A DNA stretch of 64,000 nucleotides from NCBI RefSeq assembly GCF_001870785.1, contig NZ_MOLV01000028.1, positions 1 to 64,000 on the forward strand. The letters run 5' to 3'. Position numbers and translations under genes: made by a program. Origin of the DNA: Exiguobacterium sp. KRL4. GTDB lineage: Bacteria; Bacillota; Bacilli; Exiguobacteriales; Exiguobacteriaceae. Positions 54,428-63,376 of the stretch are shown here, one piece after another. A model generated the notes under the pieces. The model was not told the origin of the DNA. It did no database searches and was given only the letters and a program-made list of their open reading frames with translations. How positions within the stretch are numbered: the stretch's first letter is position 1; every line of letters begins with the position of its first letter.

Positions 54428-55306
54428 ATGAAAAAGTGGTTAGTGCTCGGAGTAGCAGCGGTCGCTTTCTTTAGTTATGAGAACATACCGATGGAACAAG
54501 CAGAAGCGGACTACCCGAAAAGTGGAGGAGCGCTGATTGATCGATATACGAGTGAATATCCGGGTTACGACTGGGAAGTGAGACGGACAACAACGGAGGA
54601 GTTCGTCGCTCTGACGAAGGACGGAAAGGATTATGGAAAGTACCGTTCGAAAAACGGTGTGACGACGCAAGGAGCCGTCTTGAACAAAGATACGGAAGCG
54701 ACGCTTGCGAAAAAAGGCTGGAAAGCCGTCAAGTCGTACCGGAAAGGGAATACAAATTATTTGTTGAACCTCGATCATGCTGCGGTCTATGAAAAAAATG
54801 ACCGGTACGTGACGTATTTCTTTGATCAACACGACGGTAATAAAGTCAAAGCGACACTTGCAATTCCAAAGGTTGTTGAAGCGAAAAAAAGTGGTTTCTA
54901 TGGAACGGCTTCGAGTGCGTTACGGACAACGGATGAGAAATTGATGTTGCGCCTGATGAACTGGGACCGGGCAGAGTACAAACGCGGGGCACTGACTCCG
55001 TACAATGCACTGAAACCTGTCACGCGGGCACACAGTGAGAACATGGCGAAAAACAATTTCTTCTCCCATACCGATCCACAAGGACGCGATCCGTTTGATC
55101 GGATGAAGGCGAAAGGAATCCGTTTCTCGACAGCCGGAGAAAACCTGTCGATGGGCTACCCGAACGTCTTTGCGGCACACTGGGGGTTGATGAACTCAAA
55201 AGGACACCGCGACAATATCATGAACAATGATTTTAAACAGGCAGATGTCGGTGTCGCTTTCCGGGAAAACTCGCCGTACTTCACGATTAACTTCCGGACA
55301 CCGTAA
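54428..55306 (+). CDS. Secreted CAP-domain (SCP/PR-1) protein
   Basis: The 292-residue protein has a signal-like N-terminus (MKKWLVLGVAAVAFFSYEN), an N-terminal part of about 130 residues similar to CAP-associated domains, and a C-terminal CAP domain (about 170-292). The CAP domain shows AHSENMAKNNFFSHTDPQGRDP, AGENLSMGY and GHRDNIMNNDFKQADVGVAF, the last being the conserved CAP motif. Role unknown; homologues include B. subtilis YlbC. ATG 54428 follows GAGGAGG. It ends at a terminator with GU-containing stem. Confidence 0.88.
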   Translation: MKKWLVLGVAAVAFFSYENIPMEQAEADYPKSGGALIDRYTSEYPGYDWEVRRTTTEEFVALTKDGKDYGKYRSKNGVTTQGAVLNKDTEATLAKKGWKAVKSYRKGNTNYLLNLDHAAVYEKNDRYVTYFFDQHDGNKVKATLAIPKVVEAKKSGFYGTASSALRTTDEKLMLRLMNWDRAEYKRGALTPYNALKPVTRAHSENMAKNNFFSHTDPQGRDPFDRMKAKGIRFSTAGENLSMGYPNVFAAHWGLMNSKGHRDNIMNNDFKQADVGVAFRENSPYFTINFRTP

Positions 55307-55336
55307 AGTAACACTTAAAACTAAAGCGTATATATC

Positions 55337-55368
55337 ACCCCGATTTTGCGAAAGCAGGATTGGGGTTC
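55337..55368 (+). terminator. Terminator of the CAP-domain gene
   Basis: ACCCCGATTTTGC pairs with GCAGGATTGGGGT, with several G-U pairs, followed by TCTTTT. Confidence 0.72.
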
Positions 55369-55437
55369 TTTTGTAGGTTCAATCTGTAGATGGATAACGC
55401 GCCATCTAGATTTGAATCCTATCTTGAAAAATGAGAG

Positions 55438-55520
55438 CGGGCTTTTGATTGACGAAGCCTTGTCTTCTCCACTCGCTTTTCTCTGGCGAAAGACGTGACT
55501 TCTCCAGGAGTCAGCATTCA
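55438..55520 (+). repeat. Possible diverged copy of the intergenic palindromic repeat
   Basis: ACTCGCTTTTCTCTGGCGAA and CTTCTCCAGGAGTC resemble CACGCGCTTTCCTCAGGCGA and TTTTCCTGTAGGAGTC of the 61.4 kb copy, in the same order. The outer palindrome is not preserved. Like the others, it lies just left of a terminator hairpin for a leftward gene. Confidence 0.35.
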
Positions 55521-55524
55521 ATGG

Positions 55525-55584
55525 AAAACCCCTGAAACCGTTCCGAATCCTTTTTGTAAGGGGAGGGAGCTGTTTCAGGGGTTT
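55525..55584 (-). terminator. Terminator of the met operon
   Basis: AAAACCCCTGAAAC and GTTTCAGGGGTTTT form a 14-bp perfect stem, with an internal imperfect hairpin. The A-side provides T's on the minus strand. Confidence 0.82.
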
Positions 55585-55625
55585 TATATCATCTTTAGAT
55601 AAATTAATCGACAAAAGGAGTTACG

Positions 55626-56441
55626 TCAGTTTGCCCACTCGGGTTTACTGAAACCTTTAAAGGACTTTTTGATGACAGCGTTAAAGTCATCTGACTCCAC
55701 GACAGCCGTCAAGTCTTTCGCGAGCTGTTTCTTTTCATCTGCTGTTTTGACAGCAACTAAGTTACGGTACTGCTCGTCCATTTTCTCGAGTGCCAACGCA
55801 TCAAGTAAATCGAATTTCGCAGCAAGAGCAAAGTTTCCAGGGACAGCAGAAATATCAACACTCTCGATTGCACGTGGTAACTGTGCTGCCTCCAGTGGTT
55901 TGATGACGAGTTTTTTTGGATTCTTGACGATGTCTTTTTCAGAAACCGTCAACGGATCAGCATCCGGTTTCAACTCAATCCAGCCTTGTTCAGCGAGTAA
56001 GTTCAAGGCACGGGCTTGGTTGGTCGGATCGTTTGGTGTTGCGACTTCTGCGCCTGTCTTGACGTCATCAAGCGACTTATAGGATTTACTGTATAAGCCC
56101 ATCGGTGCCGTCGGAACAGTGATCAACTCTTTAAGATCGAGGTTCTTTTCCTTCGCGAACGTCTTCAGATAGATCGAGTGTTGGAACAAGTTCGCGTCGA
56201 TGTCGCCGCTGCCGAGCGCGATGTTCGGCTGGATATAATCGCTGAATTCAACGATTTCGACTTTATAGCCTTTCTTTTCAAGACCAGGCTGAATCGCTTC
56301 TTTGACCATGTCACTGTAAGGACCGCTCGTCGCACCGATCTTGATGGATTTGGTTTCTTCTTTCGCACTGCTGTCGCCACAGCCGGCAAGAATCCCGGCT
56401 CCCAGTAATCCTGTTGCTAAAAAGGCATATCGTTTTTTCAT
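55626..56441 (-). CDS. metQ: MetQ, methionine-binding lipoprotein
   Basis: The 271-residue protein has a lipobox (GILAGC) and NlpA/MetQ-family body (IKIGATSGPYSDMVKEAIQPGLEKKGY, YIQPNIALGSGDIDANLFQH, ATPNDPTNQARALNLL). It delivers D/L-methionine to MetNP. The second Met of MTMKK (ATG at 56441) lies 8 nt after AGGGAGA and is preferred. It is the last gene of the S-box-controlled operon. Confidence 0.94.
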   Translation of the reverse strand: MKKRYAFLATGLLGAGILAGCGDSSAKEETKSIKIGATSGPYSDMVKEAIQPGLEKKGYKVEIVEFSDYIQPNIALGSGDIDANLFQHSIYLKTFAKEKNLDLKELITVPTAPMGLYSKSYKSLDDVKTGAEVATPNDPTNQARALNLLAEQGWIELKPDADPLTVSEKDIVKNPKKLVIKPLEAAQLPRAIESVDISAVPGNFALAAKFDLLDALALEKMDEQYRNLVAVKTADEKKQLAKDLTAVVESDDFNAVIKKSFKGFSKPEWAN

Positions 56442-56476
56442 AGTCATTCTCTCCCTTAGTGGTCCCTATTTTGGAT

Positions 56477-57142
56477 TTAACGTTTATCAGCACGACGGGC
56501 CAGTTGATTGCCGAGTCCTTGAATACTTTGGACGATGACGACGAGCACGATGATCGTCACAATCATGACGACGTTATCGTACCGGTAATAACCAAAGCGA
56601 ATGGCGAGGTCACCGACACCGCCGCCACCGACGATACCCGCCATGGCGGAGAAGCCGATCAAGCTGATCGTCGTCAACGTCACCGCTTGAATGATACCGG
56701 GAAGGGCTTCCGGTAACAGTGCACTGATGATGATCCGAGAGGGCGTTGCCCCGCAGGCTTCAGCAGCTTCGATCAATCCCGGAGAAATTTCACGGAGTGA
56801 TGTCTCGACGAGTCGGGCGAGAAACGGAATGGCAGCAACGCTTAAGCTGACGGAAGCCGCCGTCGGTCCGATCGTATTATTGAGTAACAGTTGCGTCAGC
56901 GGAATCAAGGCGACGAGTAAGATAATGAACGGTAACGAACGAACGATATTGACGAAAAAGTCCATGATGCTTCGAACGAAGATGTTTTGGAAAAACAGTC
57001 CCCGATCGGTGATGAACAGAAAAATTCCGAGTGGAATCCCGATGATGAGGGCGAAACCAAGTGAAATTCCGACCATCAGGGCCGTTTCGCCTAACGCTTT
57101 GAGTAAGTCGGGTAACATCGTTTGGATCCGATCAAGCCACAT
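56477..57142 (-). CDS. metP: MetP, methionine ABC transporter permease
   Basis: The 221-residue protein has five to six helices and the EAA-loop ARLVETSLREISPGLIEAAEACGATPSRII. It has GFSAMAGIVGGGGVGDLAIRFGY near the C-terminus, as in MetI/MetP. Its start overlaps metN by 11 nt. Confidence 0.94.
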   Translation of the reverse strand: MWLDRIQTMLPDLLKALGETALMVGISLGFALIIGIPLGIFLFITDRGLFFQNIFVRSIMDFFVNIVRSLPFIILLVALIPLTQLLLNNTIGPTAASVSLSVAAIPFLARLVETSLREISPGLIEAAEACGATPSRIIISALLPEALPGIIQAVTLTTISLIGFSAMAGIVGGGGVGDLAIRFGYYRYDNVVMIVTIIVLVVIVQSIQGLGNQLARRADKR

Positions 57143-58145
57143 CTTGAATCACCTCAAGTGTGTGGAGTTGTTCTTCAAGCCAAGTGAGCGCCCGGTTGAT
57201 ATGAAGCGTCGGACCGGTCAGGCTGACGATCAAGACCCCGAAGGCGACGTTCTGGATATAATCGACCTTGCCGTGCAGGATGCTGACCGAGATATCAAAT
57301 TGTTTGATCGCTTCTGACAGCGTACTCTCGCCGGTCTTTTCTCCTGTGAATTGGAGACGGATGATTTTTCCGGGTGTTGTTCGCAAAATTCGTTCCGGCA
57401 ACTCGATTTGGAGTGCTGTATCGACGTAATGTTTTGTGACGTCATGGGTCGGTTGACTGAATATGTCGTAGGTGTTTGCGACTTCGACGACTTCACCGTG
57501 AGCCATGACGGCGACGCGGTGACAAATCTGTTTAACGACTTCGATTTCATGTGTGATCAAAATGATTGTCAAGCCAAGTCGTTCATTCAAATCCTTGAGG
57601 AGATCAAGAATTTGTAAGGTCGTTACAGGATCCAGTGCCGAGGTCGCTTCGTCACATAACAGGACACTCGGATTGTTGGCAAGCGCTCGGGCAATCCCGA
57701 CACGTTGCTTTTGACCACCACTGAGTTGGCTCGGAAAATTCGTTTCGAATCCTTCCAGTCCGACAAGAGCGACGAGTTCCTTGATCCGGCTTGGGAAATC
57801 ACTGCGTTTAACGCCGGCTGCTTTTAAGGCGAACCCAATGTTATCAGAAACGTTCCGTGATTGAATCAATTGGAAATGTTGAAAGATCATTCCGATCTTC
57901 AGGCGCAACTCCCTTAGGCTGCCTTTTGAGAGGTCGGATAGTTTGATTCCCGATACTTTGACCGTTCCTTGTGTCGGTGTTTCGAGTCCGTTGATTAAAC
58001 GGAGTAACGTACTTTTTCCGGCACCGGATTCTCCGATGATGCCAAAGATTTCACCTTGTTGAATCGTTAAGTTGACGTCACGTAGAGCAAAAATCGGTGT
58101 CCGGTCCCGGACAAACCGTTTGGTAATTCCTTTGAATTCAATCAT
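57132..58145 (-). CDS. metN: MetN, methionine ABC transporter ATPase
   Basis: The 337-residue protein has Walker A GESGAGKST, signature LSGGQKQRVGIARAL, Walker B VLLCDEATSAL and a C-terminal NIL ligand-sensing domain (about 255-337). It powers methionine uptake. ATG 58145 follows GGGAGGAAA; the longer reading frame runs into the riboswitch terminator. It is the first gene after the SAM-I leader. Confidence 0.95.
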   Translation of the reverse strand: MIEFKGITKRFVRDRTPIFALRDVNLTIQQGEIFGIIGESGAGKSTLLRLINGLETPTQGTVKVSGIKLSDLSKGSLRELRLKIGMIFQHFQLIQSRNVSDNIGFALKAAGVKRSDFPSRIKELVALVGLEGFETNFPSQLSGGQKQRVGIARALANNPSVLLCDEATSALDPVTTLQILDLLKDLNERLGLTIILITHEIEVVKQICHRVAVMAHGEVVEVANTYDIFSQPTHDVTKHYVDTALQIELPERILRTTPGKIIRLQFTGEKTGESTLSEAIKQFDISVSILHGKVDYIQNVAFGVLIVSLTGPTLHINRALTWLEEQLHTLEVIQDVA

Positions 58146-58171
58146 CTGTCGTTTCCTCCCTATACAAAAAA

Positions 58172-58335
58172 ATCGCCTTTTTCCAGTTAAGAGCAACCAG
58201 AAAAAAGCGACGAAGTGTAAGATTTCGTAACTTATCTCTCAGAATGAAACATTCTGTAGGATGTGGCACCGTTCCATTTGCTGGTGGTTGCCGGACGTCG
58301 TTGGGCCTATTCCCTCGGTCGCTCTCGATAAGTAG
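58172..58335 (-). promoter_or_regulatory. SAM-I (S-box) riboswitch with terminator, upstream of metNPQ
   Basis: Read on the minus strand it contains CTTATCGAGAGC, CGAGGGAATAGGCCCAACGA, CCGGCAACCACC, GGTGCCACATCC and TGAGAGATAAG, the ordered S-box elements. The expression platform is a hairpin (58173-58209) followed by a T-run next to the metN ribosome site. SAM binding is expected to terminate transcription. Confidence 0.95.
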
Positions 58336-58352
58336 ATATGCTGTTGGGATTT

Positions 58353-58382
58353 ACTTTAACGGAAATCATTCCCATCTGTCAA
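58353..58382 (-). promoter_or_regulatory. Sigma-A promoter of the met operon
   Basis: On the minus strand, TTGACA (58377-58382) and TAAAGT (58353-58358) are 18 nt apart, just upstream of the S-box and after the aminotransferase stop. Confidence 0.65.
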
Positions 58383-58396
58383 ACGTTTTTTCAGAA

Positions 58397-59584
58397 TTAT
58401 TCCGCAACGGTCTGTGAAAACAAATGTAATTGACCAATCCGTTGCACGGCTTCGACCAATCGTTCGGCGTCGGCAATCAAGCTGATCCGGACATATCCTT
58501 CGCCGTATTCGCCGAAGAAATGTCCTGGTGTGACCGCGACATGTGCCTCGTCCAGTAAGTGATCCGTGAAGCTTTGTGAGGTAAAACCGGACGCGACCGG
58601 CAACCAGACGAAGAACGAACCGCCCGGGACGGGACCTTCCCAACCGATTTCTTTGAGTTGTCCAAACAAGGCGTCGCGACGCGTTTCATACAGGGCACTC
58701 AGCTCACGGACGCACGTCTGGTCACTCGAAAGCGCGACGGCCGCTGCGTGCTGGATTGGTGTGAAGGCGCTGACGTATAAGTGTTCCTGGTATGTTTCAA
58801 TGCTTGCGATGACGGATGGATTACCGATTGCAAAGGCAATGCGGAAACCGGACATGTTAAAGCGTTTGGATAACGAAAACAGTTCGATGCCGACGTTTTT
58901 CGCGCCCTCTGTTTGGAGGAAACTCCGTGTCGGACCGTCAAAGCTGATGCCGCCGTACGCCAAATCATGGACGACACAGATGTCGTTGGCGTCAGCGAAG
59001 GCGACGGTCTGCTCGAACGCTTCTGCCGTTGCCGTCGCACCGGTCGGATTGCTTGGATAGTTGAGGAACAGCATCCGGGCCCGTTCGACGTCCTTCGTAT
59101 CGAGTAGATTGTAGTCAGGTAAAAAGGCATTTTCCGCAAGAAGCGGCAAGGTGATCGGATATGCACCGGCAAGTGCCGCACCGGACAGGTAGTCGGGGTA
59201 ACCGGGATCTGGAACAATGACACCTTCACCCGGGTTAACGATCGTTTGCGGCAAAGCGACGATGCCGGCCTTGCTGCCAAGCAGAATCGCCACTTCAGAA
59301 GCAGGATCGACCGACACACCAAACTCTTTTTGATAAAAGTCGGCAACGGCCTGCTTCAGGAAATCATGTCCACGAAATGGGGGATACTGTAGGTTGGTCG
59401 AGTCGTCAATCGCCTCTTTCAAGGCATCCAAAATATGTACAGGTGTCGTTTGGTCCGGGGTTCCTTGACCAAGTGTGATGACGTCGTGACCGGCTGCTTT
59501 GACGGCGCCGATCCGCTGGGCGAGTTCAGCAAAGACCGGAGCCGGCAATCGGTCAATCGCAATCGATGGGACGAAATGTTTCAT
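58397..59584 (-). CDS. PLP-dependent class I/II aminotransferase
   Basis: The 395-residue protein has ITLGQGTPDQTTPVHI, LQYPPFRGHDFLKQAV, FLNYPSNPTGATA, VVHDLAYGGISFDG and the PLP-lysine in FSLSKRFNMSGFRIAFAIG. This is fold-type I, with the Asn/Asp/Tyr/Lys pattern typical of aspartate-like and methionine-related aminotransferases (MtnE/PatA-type). The substrate cannot be fixed from sequence. Its position directly upstream of the S-box operon suggests a sulfur amino acid link, but it has no S-box of its own. ATG 59584 follows AGGAGG. Confidence 0.9.
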   Translation of the reverse strand: MKHFVPSIAIDRLPAPVFAELAQRIGAVKAAGHDVITLGQGTPDQTTPVHILDALKEAIDDSTNLQYPPFRGHDFLKQAVADFYQKEFGVSVDPASEVAILLGSKAGIVALPQTIVNPGEGVIVPDPGYPDYLSGAALAGAYPITLPLLAENAFLPDYNLLDTKDVERARMLFLNYPSNPTGATATAEAFEQTVAFADANDICVVHDLAYGGISFDGPTRSFLQTEGAKNVGIELFSLSKRFNMSGFRIAFAIGNPSVIASIETYQEHLYVSAFTPIQHAAAVALSSDQTCVRELSALYETRRDALFGQLKEIGWEGPVPGGSFFVWLPVASGFTSQSFTDHLLDEAHVAVTPGHFFGEYGEGYVRISLIADAERLVEAVQRIGQLHLFSQTVAE

Positions 59585-59747
59585 CTGTGTTCCTCCTTGT
59601 TGGGTATTGTCGTCAAGGATAACGAATTTTCAGAAAAAATAAAAGAGTTTTTTAATAATCGTTGATAATTGGTAGAAATAACCGATGGTCTGATTCTTTT
59701 TGATACACTAAACAGGAATGGATCTGTCTAACGAAGGAGATGAGCGA

Positions 59748-61352
59748 GTGAACCAAGACTGGTGGAAAGAAGCCGTTGTCTATCAAGTGTACTGGCGTAG
59801 TTTTAAGGACTCGAACGGAGACGGGATGGGGGATTTGCAGGGGGTAATCGAAAAGCTGGATTACATCGCTTCGCTGGGGGTCGATGTCATTTGGCTGAAC
59901 CCCTGTTATACATCACCCGATATCGATAACGGATACGATATTGCGGATTATTATACCATCATGGAAAAAGCGGGAACGATGTCCGACTTGGAACAGTTAA
60001 TCGGTGCAGCCCATGACCGGGGATTGAAGCTGATTCTTGATCTGGTCGTCAACCACACGAGTGATCAACACGCATGGTTCAAGGATGCGCGAAGTAGCAA
60101 GTCGAGCGAAAAGGCGGACTGGTACATTTGGCAGGACGGGGTAAAAGGGACACCGCCGAATAACTGGCGCTCCTATTTCGCACCGAGTCCCTGGACGTGG
60201 GATGAGACGCGCGAACAATATTATTTCCACTCGTTTGCATCCGAACAGCCGGACTTGAACTGGGAGAACCGAGACGTGCGCCAAGCCATCTATACGATGA
60301 TGCGGTGGTGGACAGATAAAGGAATTGACGGCTTCCGGATGGACGTCATCAATTTGATTAAGAAACGAGCGACGTTTGATGATGTGGAAAACCCACTCGA
60401 TTTGTCTTACTTAGGCAATCAGCCGGGTGTTCATGACTTTTTACAAGAAATGCACCAAGAAGTCCTTGCCGGAACAGATCTCTTTACGGTCGGTGAGATT
60501 CCATTCGTCGGACCGGAAGATGGTTTACTGTACGTCGGGGAAGACCGGAACGAACTACGGACGCTGTTTCATTTCGAAGTGGCGGATGACATGGAGACGA
60601 TGGACTTACCGCGGTTTAAACAAATTCAAAAACAATGGTATGAAGCGTTGTATCCGCACGGTGTAGCGTCCCAGTTCCTGAACAATCATGACCATACCCG
60701 TCAGGTGACGCGGTTCGGGAGCGAACGGTATCGGATTGAAAGTGCGAAGTTACTCGGACTGATGTTGCACACGTTACCCGGCATTCCGTATATCTATCAA
60801 GGCGAAGAAATCGGGATGACCGGTATCCGGTTTTCTGATCCAGATGCCTATCAGGACGTTGCCTTTCGGAATCAGTATGCAGAACGCATTGCAGCTGGAG
60901 AATCACCCGGTACGGTCCTGTCTTCGATGCAGATGCGGGCACGGGATAATTCACGGACACCGATGCAGTGGAATGCGAACAAAGCTGCAGGATTTACGGA
61001 GTCCAATTATCCTTGGATGACGGTCAATCCGAACTACCTCGACATCAATGTGGAGGCAGCGGAACAAGATCAAAACTCGGTTCTCGTTTTTTACCGCACC
61101 TTGATTGCCTTGCGGAAAACACATCCTGTCATGGTGTACGGTGTCTATCGTGATTTAGCGATTCAAGATCCGTATTTGTATGTTTATGAGCGGGAACTCG
61201 ACGGTGTGACATGGCGGATCATCTTGAATCTTCATGATGAGGCGGTCACGACGACACTTTCTTTACCAAAGGAACAGCTCGTGTTGTCGAATTATGAAAC
61301 CGGTGACACGGTACAGTTAGCACGGTATGAAGCCCGGTTGTATCAATACTAA
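59748..61352 (+). CDS. GH13 alpha-glucosidase (oligo-1,6-glucosidase-type)
   Basis: The 534-residue protein starts at GTG 59748, 8 nt after AGGAGA. It has AVVYQVYWRSFKDSNGDGMGDL, the (alpha/beta)8 regions DLVVNHTSDQHAWF, DGFRMDVINLIKK (nucleophile Asp), TVGEIPFV (acid/base Glu) and FLNNHDHTRQVTRFG (transition-state Asp), and a C-terminal beta domain. It hydrolyses alpha-linked glucosides in the cytosol. Related trehalose-6-phosphate hydrolases share these motifs. No PTS gene is adjacent. A TGATACACT-like -10 lies at 59700-59709. Confidence 0.92.
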   Translation: MNQDWWKEAVVYQVYWRSFKDSNGDGMGDLQGVIEKLDYIASLGVDVIWLNPCYTSPDIDNGYDIADYYTIMEKAGTMSDLEQLIGAAHDRGLKLILDLVVNHTSDQHAWFKDARSSKSSEKADWYIWQDGVKGTPPNNWRSYFAPSPWTWDETREQYYFHSFASEQPDLNWENRDVRQAIYTMMRWWTDKGIDGFRMDVINLIKKRATFDDVENPLDLSYLGNQPGVHDFLQEMHQEVLAGTDLFTVGEIPFVGPEDGLLYVGEDRNELRTLFHFEVADDMETMDLPRFKQIQKQWYEALYPHGVASQFLNNHDHTRQVTRFGSERYRIESAKLLGLMLHTLPGIPYIYQGEEIGMTGIRFSDPDAYQDVAFRNQYAERIAAGESPGTVLSSMQMRARDNSRTPMQWNANKAAGFTESNYPWMTVNPNYLDINVEAAEQDQNSVLVFYRTLIALRKTHPVMVYGVYRDLAIQDPYLYVYERELDGVTWRIILNLHDEAVTTTLSLPKEQLVLSNYETGDTVQLARYEARLYQY

Positions 61353-61370
61353 GAAAACGATAAGACAAAA

Positions 61371-61545
61371 CGAGGCTGGGGTATAACTCAGTTTCGTATA
61401 CGCCATCACGCTTCTCTCACGCGCTTTCCTCAGGCGAGACACAAGCCAAATGATCTGCCCGTTCGGACAGATCGCCCGGTCTTGTTTGTCTCTGACAGCG
61501 CAAGTCATCTTGCGCTTTTTCCTGTAGGAGTCGCGTGATTTCGTC
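61371..61545 (+). repeat. Intergenic palindromic repeat, long copy
   Basis: The arms TCACGCG (61417-61423) and CGCGTGA (61532-61538) enclose an inner AGCGCAAG/CTTGCGCT hairpin and a further arm, GAGACACAAG with CTTGTTTGTCTC around GATCTG/CAGATC. The plan matches 31611-31681 with an extra arm. No gene is present, and it lies between convergent genes and left of a strong terminator. Confidence 0.72.
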
Positions 61546-61578
61546 TTAAAAGAAAAATGTCACGGAAACATGAATGAA

Positions 61579-61632
61579 CTGCACCCCAACTGGTAGATAC
61601 TTTAAAAAAAGTGTCTACCAGTTGGGGTGCAG
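61579..61632. terminator. Strong bidirectional terminator
   Basis: CTGCACCCCAACTGGTAGA and TCTACCAGTTGGGGTGCAG form a nearly perfect stem of about 19 bp, with an A/T-rich loop. Confidence 0.8.
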
Positions 61633-61709
61633 TCCAGATGATGGCAATTCCTCTTTTTCTTTAAAAATCAGCTAGTTATGTCCCAGCCGCTTTCTTTGTG
61701 TATTGGCGT

Positions 61710-62438
61710 TTAGATATAACCGTTTCGTTTTTTAGAAGATAACAGCTGTTCGAATCGATCGACGGCTTGGCGCATATCAAAGCTCGGCGCGACGACAAGT
61801 GGTCCGTGACCCACTGCTAGCACATCCGGTGTTAATTCTGTCAGCTGATGGGCGGACTGCAGTGCGACTTCCTTGTCCCATGTCGCAAGAGACGGGAACG
61901 GGAACTGCCAGCGTGTGTCGCCTGATACGGCTAGTCCACCCTGTGTTTGAAACGCATCACCGGCAATCAGTGTCCGGCTGCCTTCGTGCCAGAGGGAAAT
62001 CGAGCCCGGCGTGTGACCGGGTGACGCAATGACACTTAAACTGCCAATTTGTTGTCCGCTTTCTAGTAACCGGTCAGGACGCGTCTTGATGTTTTTCGGA
62101 ATACCGCCTTTAAGAGGTGTCGTTTCGCCTTCGCGTAACGATTCGTCGCCACTGAGAAGGGCGGCGTCCCGGTAGCTGATCGAGACTTCAGCGAGCGGAA
62201 ACGCACTCGCTAAGAAATCCAGAGAACCGACATGATCCGCATGCGCATGCGTCAAAACGATGGACTGTAACGGTTTATCAAAGGATTTAATGACGGAATA
62301 AATCGCTTTTGCATTCAGTGAGATTCCCGTGTCAATCAAGGTTAAGCTGTCTGCCTCTTCAAATAAGTAACAGTTGACCGGGAAAAAAGACGGGGTCGTT
62401 TGCAGTTGATGAAGTCGTTCAATCGTTGAAATATGCAT
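61710..62438 (-). CDS. Metallo-beta-lactamase-fold hydrolase
   Basis: The 242-residue protein has the MBL-fold HxHxDH motif in THAHADHVGSLDF. Further metal ligands are visible in ASPGHTPGSISL, IAGDAFQ and the C-terminal GHGPLV. The family hydrolyses lactones, thioesters or related bonds with a di-metal centre; the substrate is unknown. ATG 62438 follows GAGGGAG. Longer reading frames run through the terminator of the next gene (62514-62531) and are rejected. Single gene. Confidence 0.9.
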   Translation of the reverse strand: MHISTIERLHQLQTTPSFFPVNCYLFEEADSLTLIDTGISLNAKAIYSVIKSFDKPLQSIVLTHAHADHVGSLDFLASAFPLAEVSISYRDAALLSGDESLREGETTPLKGGIPKNIKTRPDRLLESGQQIGSLSVIASPGHTPGSISLWHEGSRTLIAGDAFQTQGGLAVSGDTRWQFPFPSLATWDKEVALQSAHQLTELTPDVLAVGHGPLVVAPSFDMRQAVDRFEQLLSSKKRNGYI

Positions 62439-62506
62439 CCAGTTACACTCCCTCGTCAAAGTATTCGCTTCTTCTTCAGTATCGCCTGTTTTAGTACAGG
62501 CGTCTA

Positions 62507-62531
62507 CAAAAAAACTCCCTAAAAAGGGAGT
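62507..62531 (-). terminator. Terminator of the SMP-30-like gene
   Basis: ACTCCCT (62514-62520) and AGGGAGT (62525-62531) form a hairpin, with seven A's to the left that read as T's on the minus strand. Confidence 0.85.
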
Positions 62532-62539
62532 CGGAAACA

Positions 62540-63343
62540 TCAATACGTGACTTCGAAAACTGCACCGGCATGTTCCGAGTCGTCACCGTCCGCGGCCGTC
62601 GTAACGAGCAAACGGTCTTCATACAAAATCGGACATGTCGGATTGGAAACAGGAAATTCTACATGGTCGAGCTTTTCGCCAGTTTCAAGATTCCAGCGTG
62701 TCAGGCATGAGCCGGCATAATGGGCGATGAAGACGTGACCGTCCGTGTCTTTTGTCATGCCGTCCGGGAATCCATCCTCGTCTTCTAAATCGATGGCGAC
62801 ACGGCGGTTCGTTAACGGTTGATCCGCCGCATAATCAAAGGCATAGACTTTTTTAGTCGGTGTATCGATGTGGTAAAGCGTCTTACCATCTTCCGACCAA
62901 ACCAGTCCGTTTGAGTTCGTTAAGTTCTCGAGCAAGACATCAACTGAGCCGTCATGACGCAAACGGTAAAGAGAAGCGGTCTCGCCGTCTTCCTCATTGA
63001 TGCTTCCGGCTACATATTGACCGGACGGATCGAGTTTCCCGTCATTCATCCGGTCGGATTCAGGTAGTGTCAACTGTGTTTCCAGTGAGAGGTGTCCTTC
63101 TTTTACATCAAATGTACCAAAACCATGAGCAGACGTGACCCGAAGAAAATCAGGAGCATCCGTCAAAGCAATCGATGTGATCGCACTTGGTAATTGATAC
63201 GGTTTTAGTGCTTCTGTCGTTAAGTCATATGAAAAAAAGAGTTGATTCGGAATATCAACGAAATAAAATCGTTTTGTTTTAGCGTCGTACACCGGTGATT
63301 CACCGGTCTTACAAGAGACATCGATAAAGAGTGATACTGTCAT
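62540..63343 (-). CDS. SMP-30/gluconolactonase-family protein
   Basis: The 267-residue beta-propeller protein begins with the family pattern CKTGESPVYDAKTKRFYFVDIPN. Metal-site-like motifs follow: GKLDPSGQYVAGSINEED, NSNGLVWSEDGKTLYHIDTPTKKVYAFDY, and GFPDGMTKDTDGHVFIAHYAG. Family members hydrolyse sugar lactones or bind calcium. It is 33 nt downstream of the YceI gene and could be co-transcribed with it. ATG 63343 follows AGGGGG. Confidence 0.9.
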   Translation of the reverse strand: MTVSLFIDVSCKTGESPVYDAKTKRFYFVDIPNQLFFSYDLTTEALKPYQLPSAITSIALTDAPDFLRVTSAHGFGTFDVKEGHLSLETQLTLPESDRMNDGKLDPSGQYVAGSINEEDGETASLYRLRHDGSVDVLLENLTNSNGLVWSEDGKTLYHIDTPTKKVYAFDYAADQPLTNRRVAIDLEDEDGFPDGMTKDTDGHVFIAHYAGSCLTRWNLETGEKLDHVEFPVSNPTCPILYEDRLLVTTAADGDDSEHAGAVFEVTY

Positions 63344-63376
63344 TTCATTTCCCCCTACAAGTGCTGTTACCTCTGA

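Noticed and set aside
62439-62543. N-terminal extension of the metallo-beta-lactamase-fold protein
   Set aside because: The extra region contains the intrinsic terminator of the upstream gene, and ATG 62438 has its own ribosome site.
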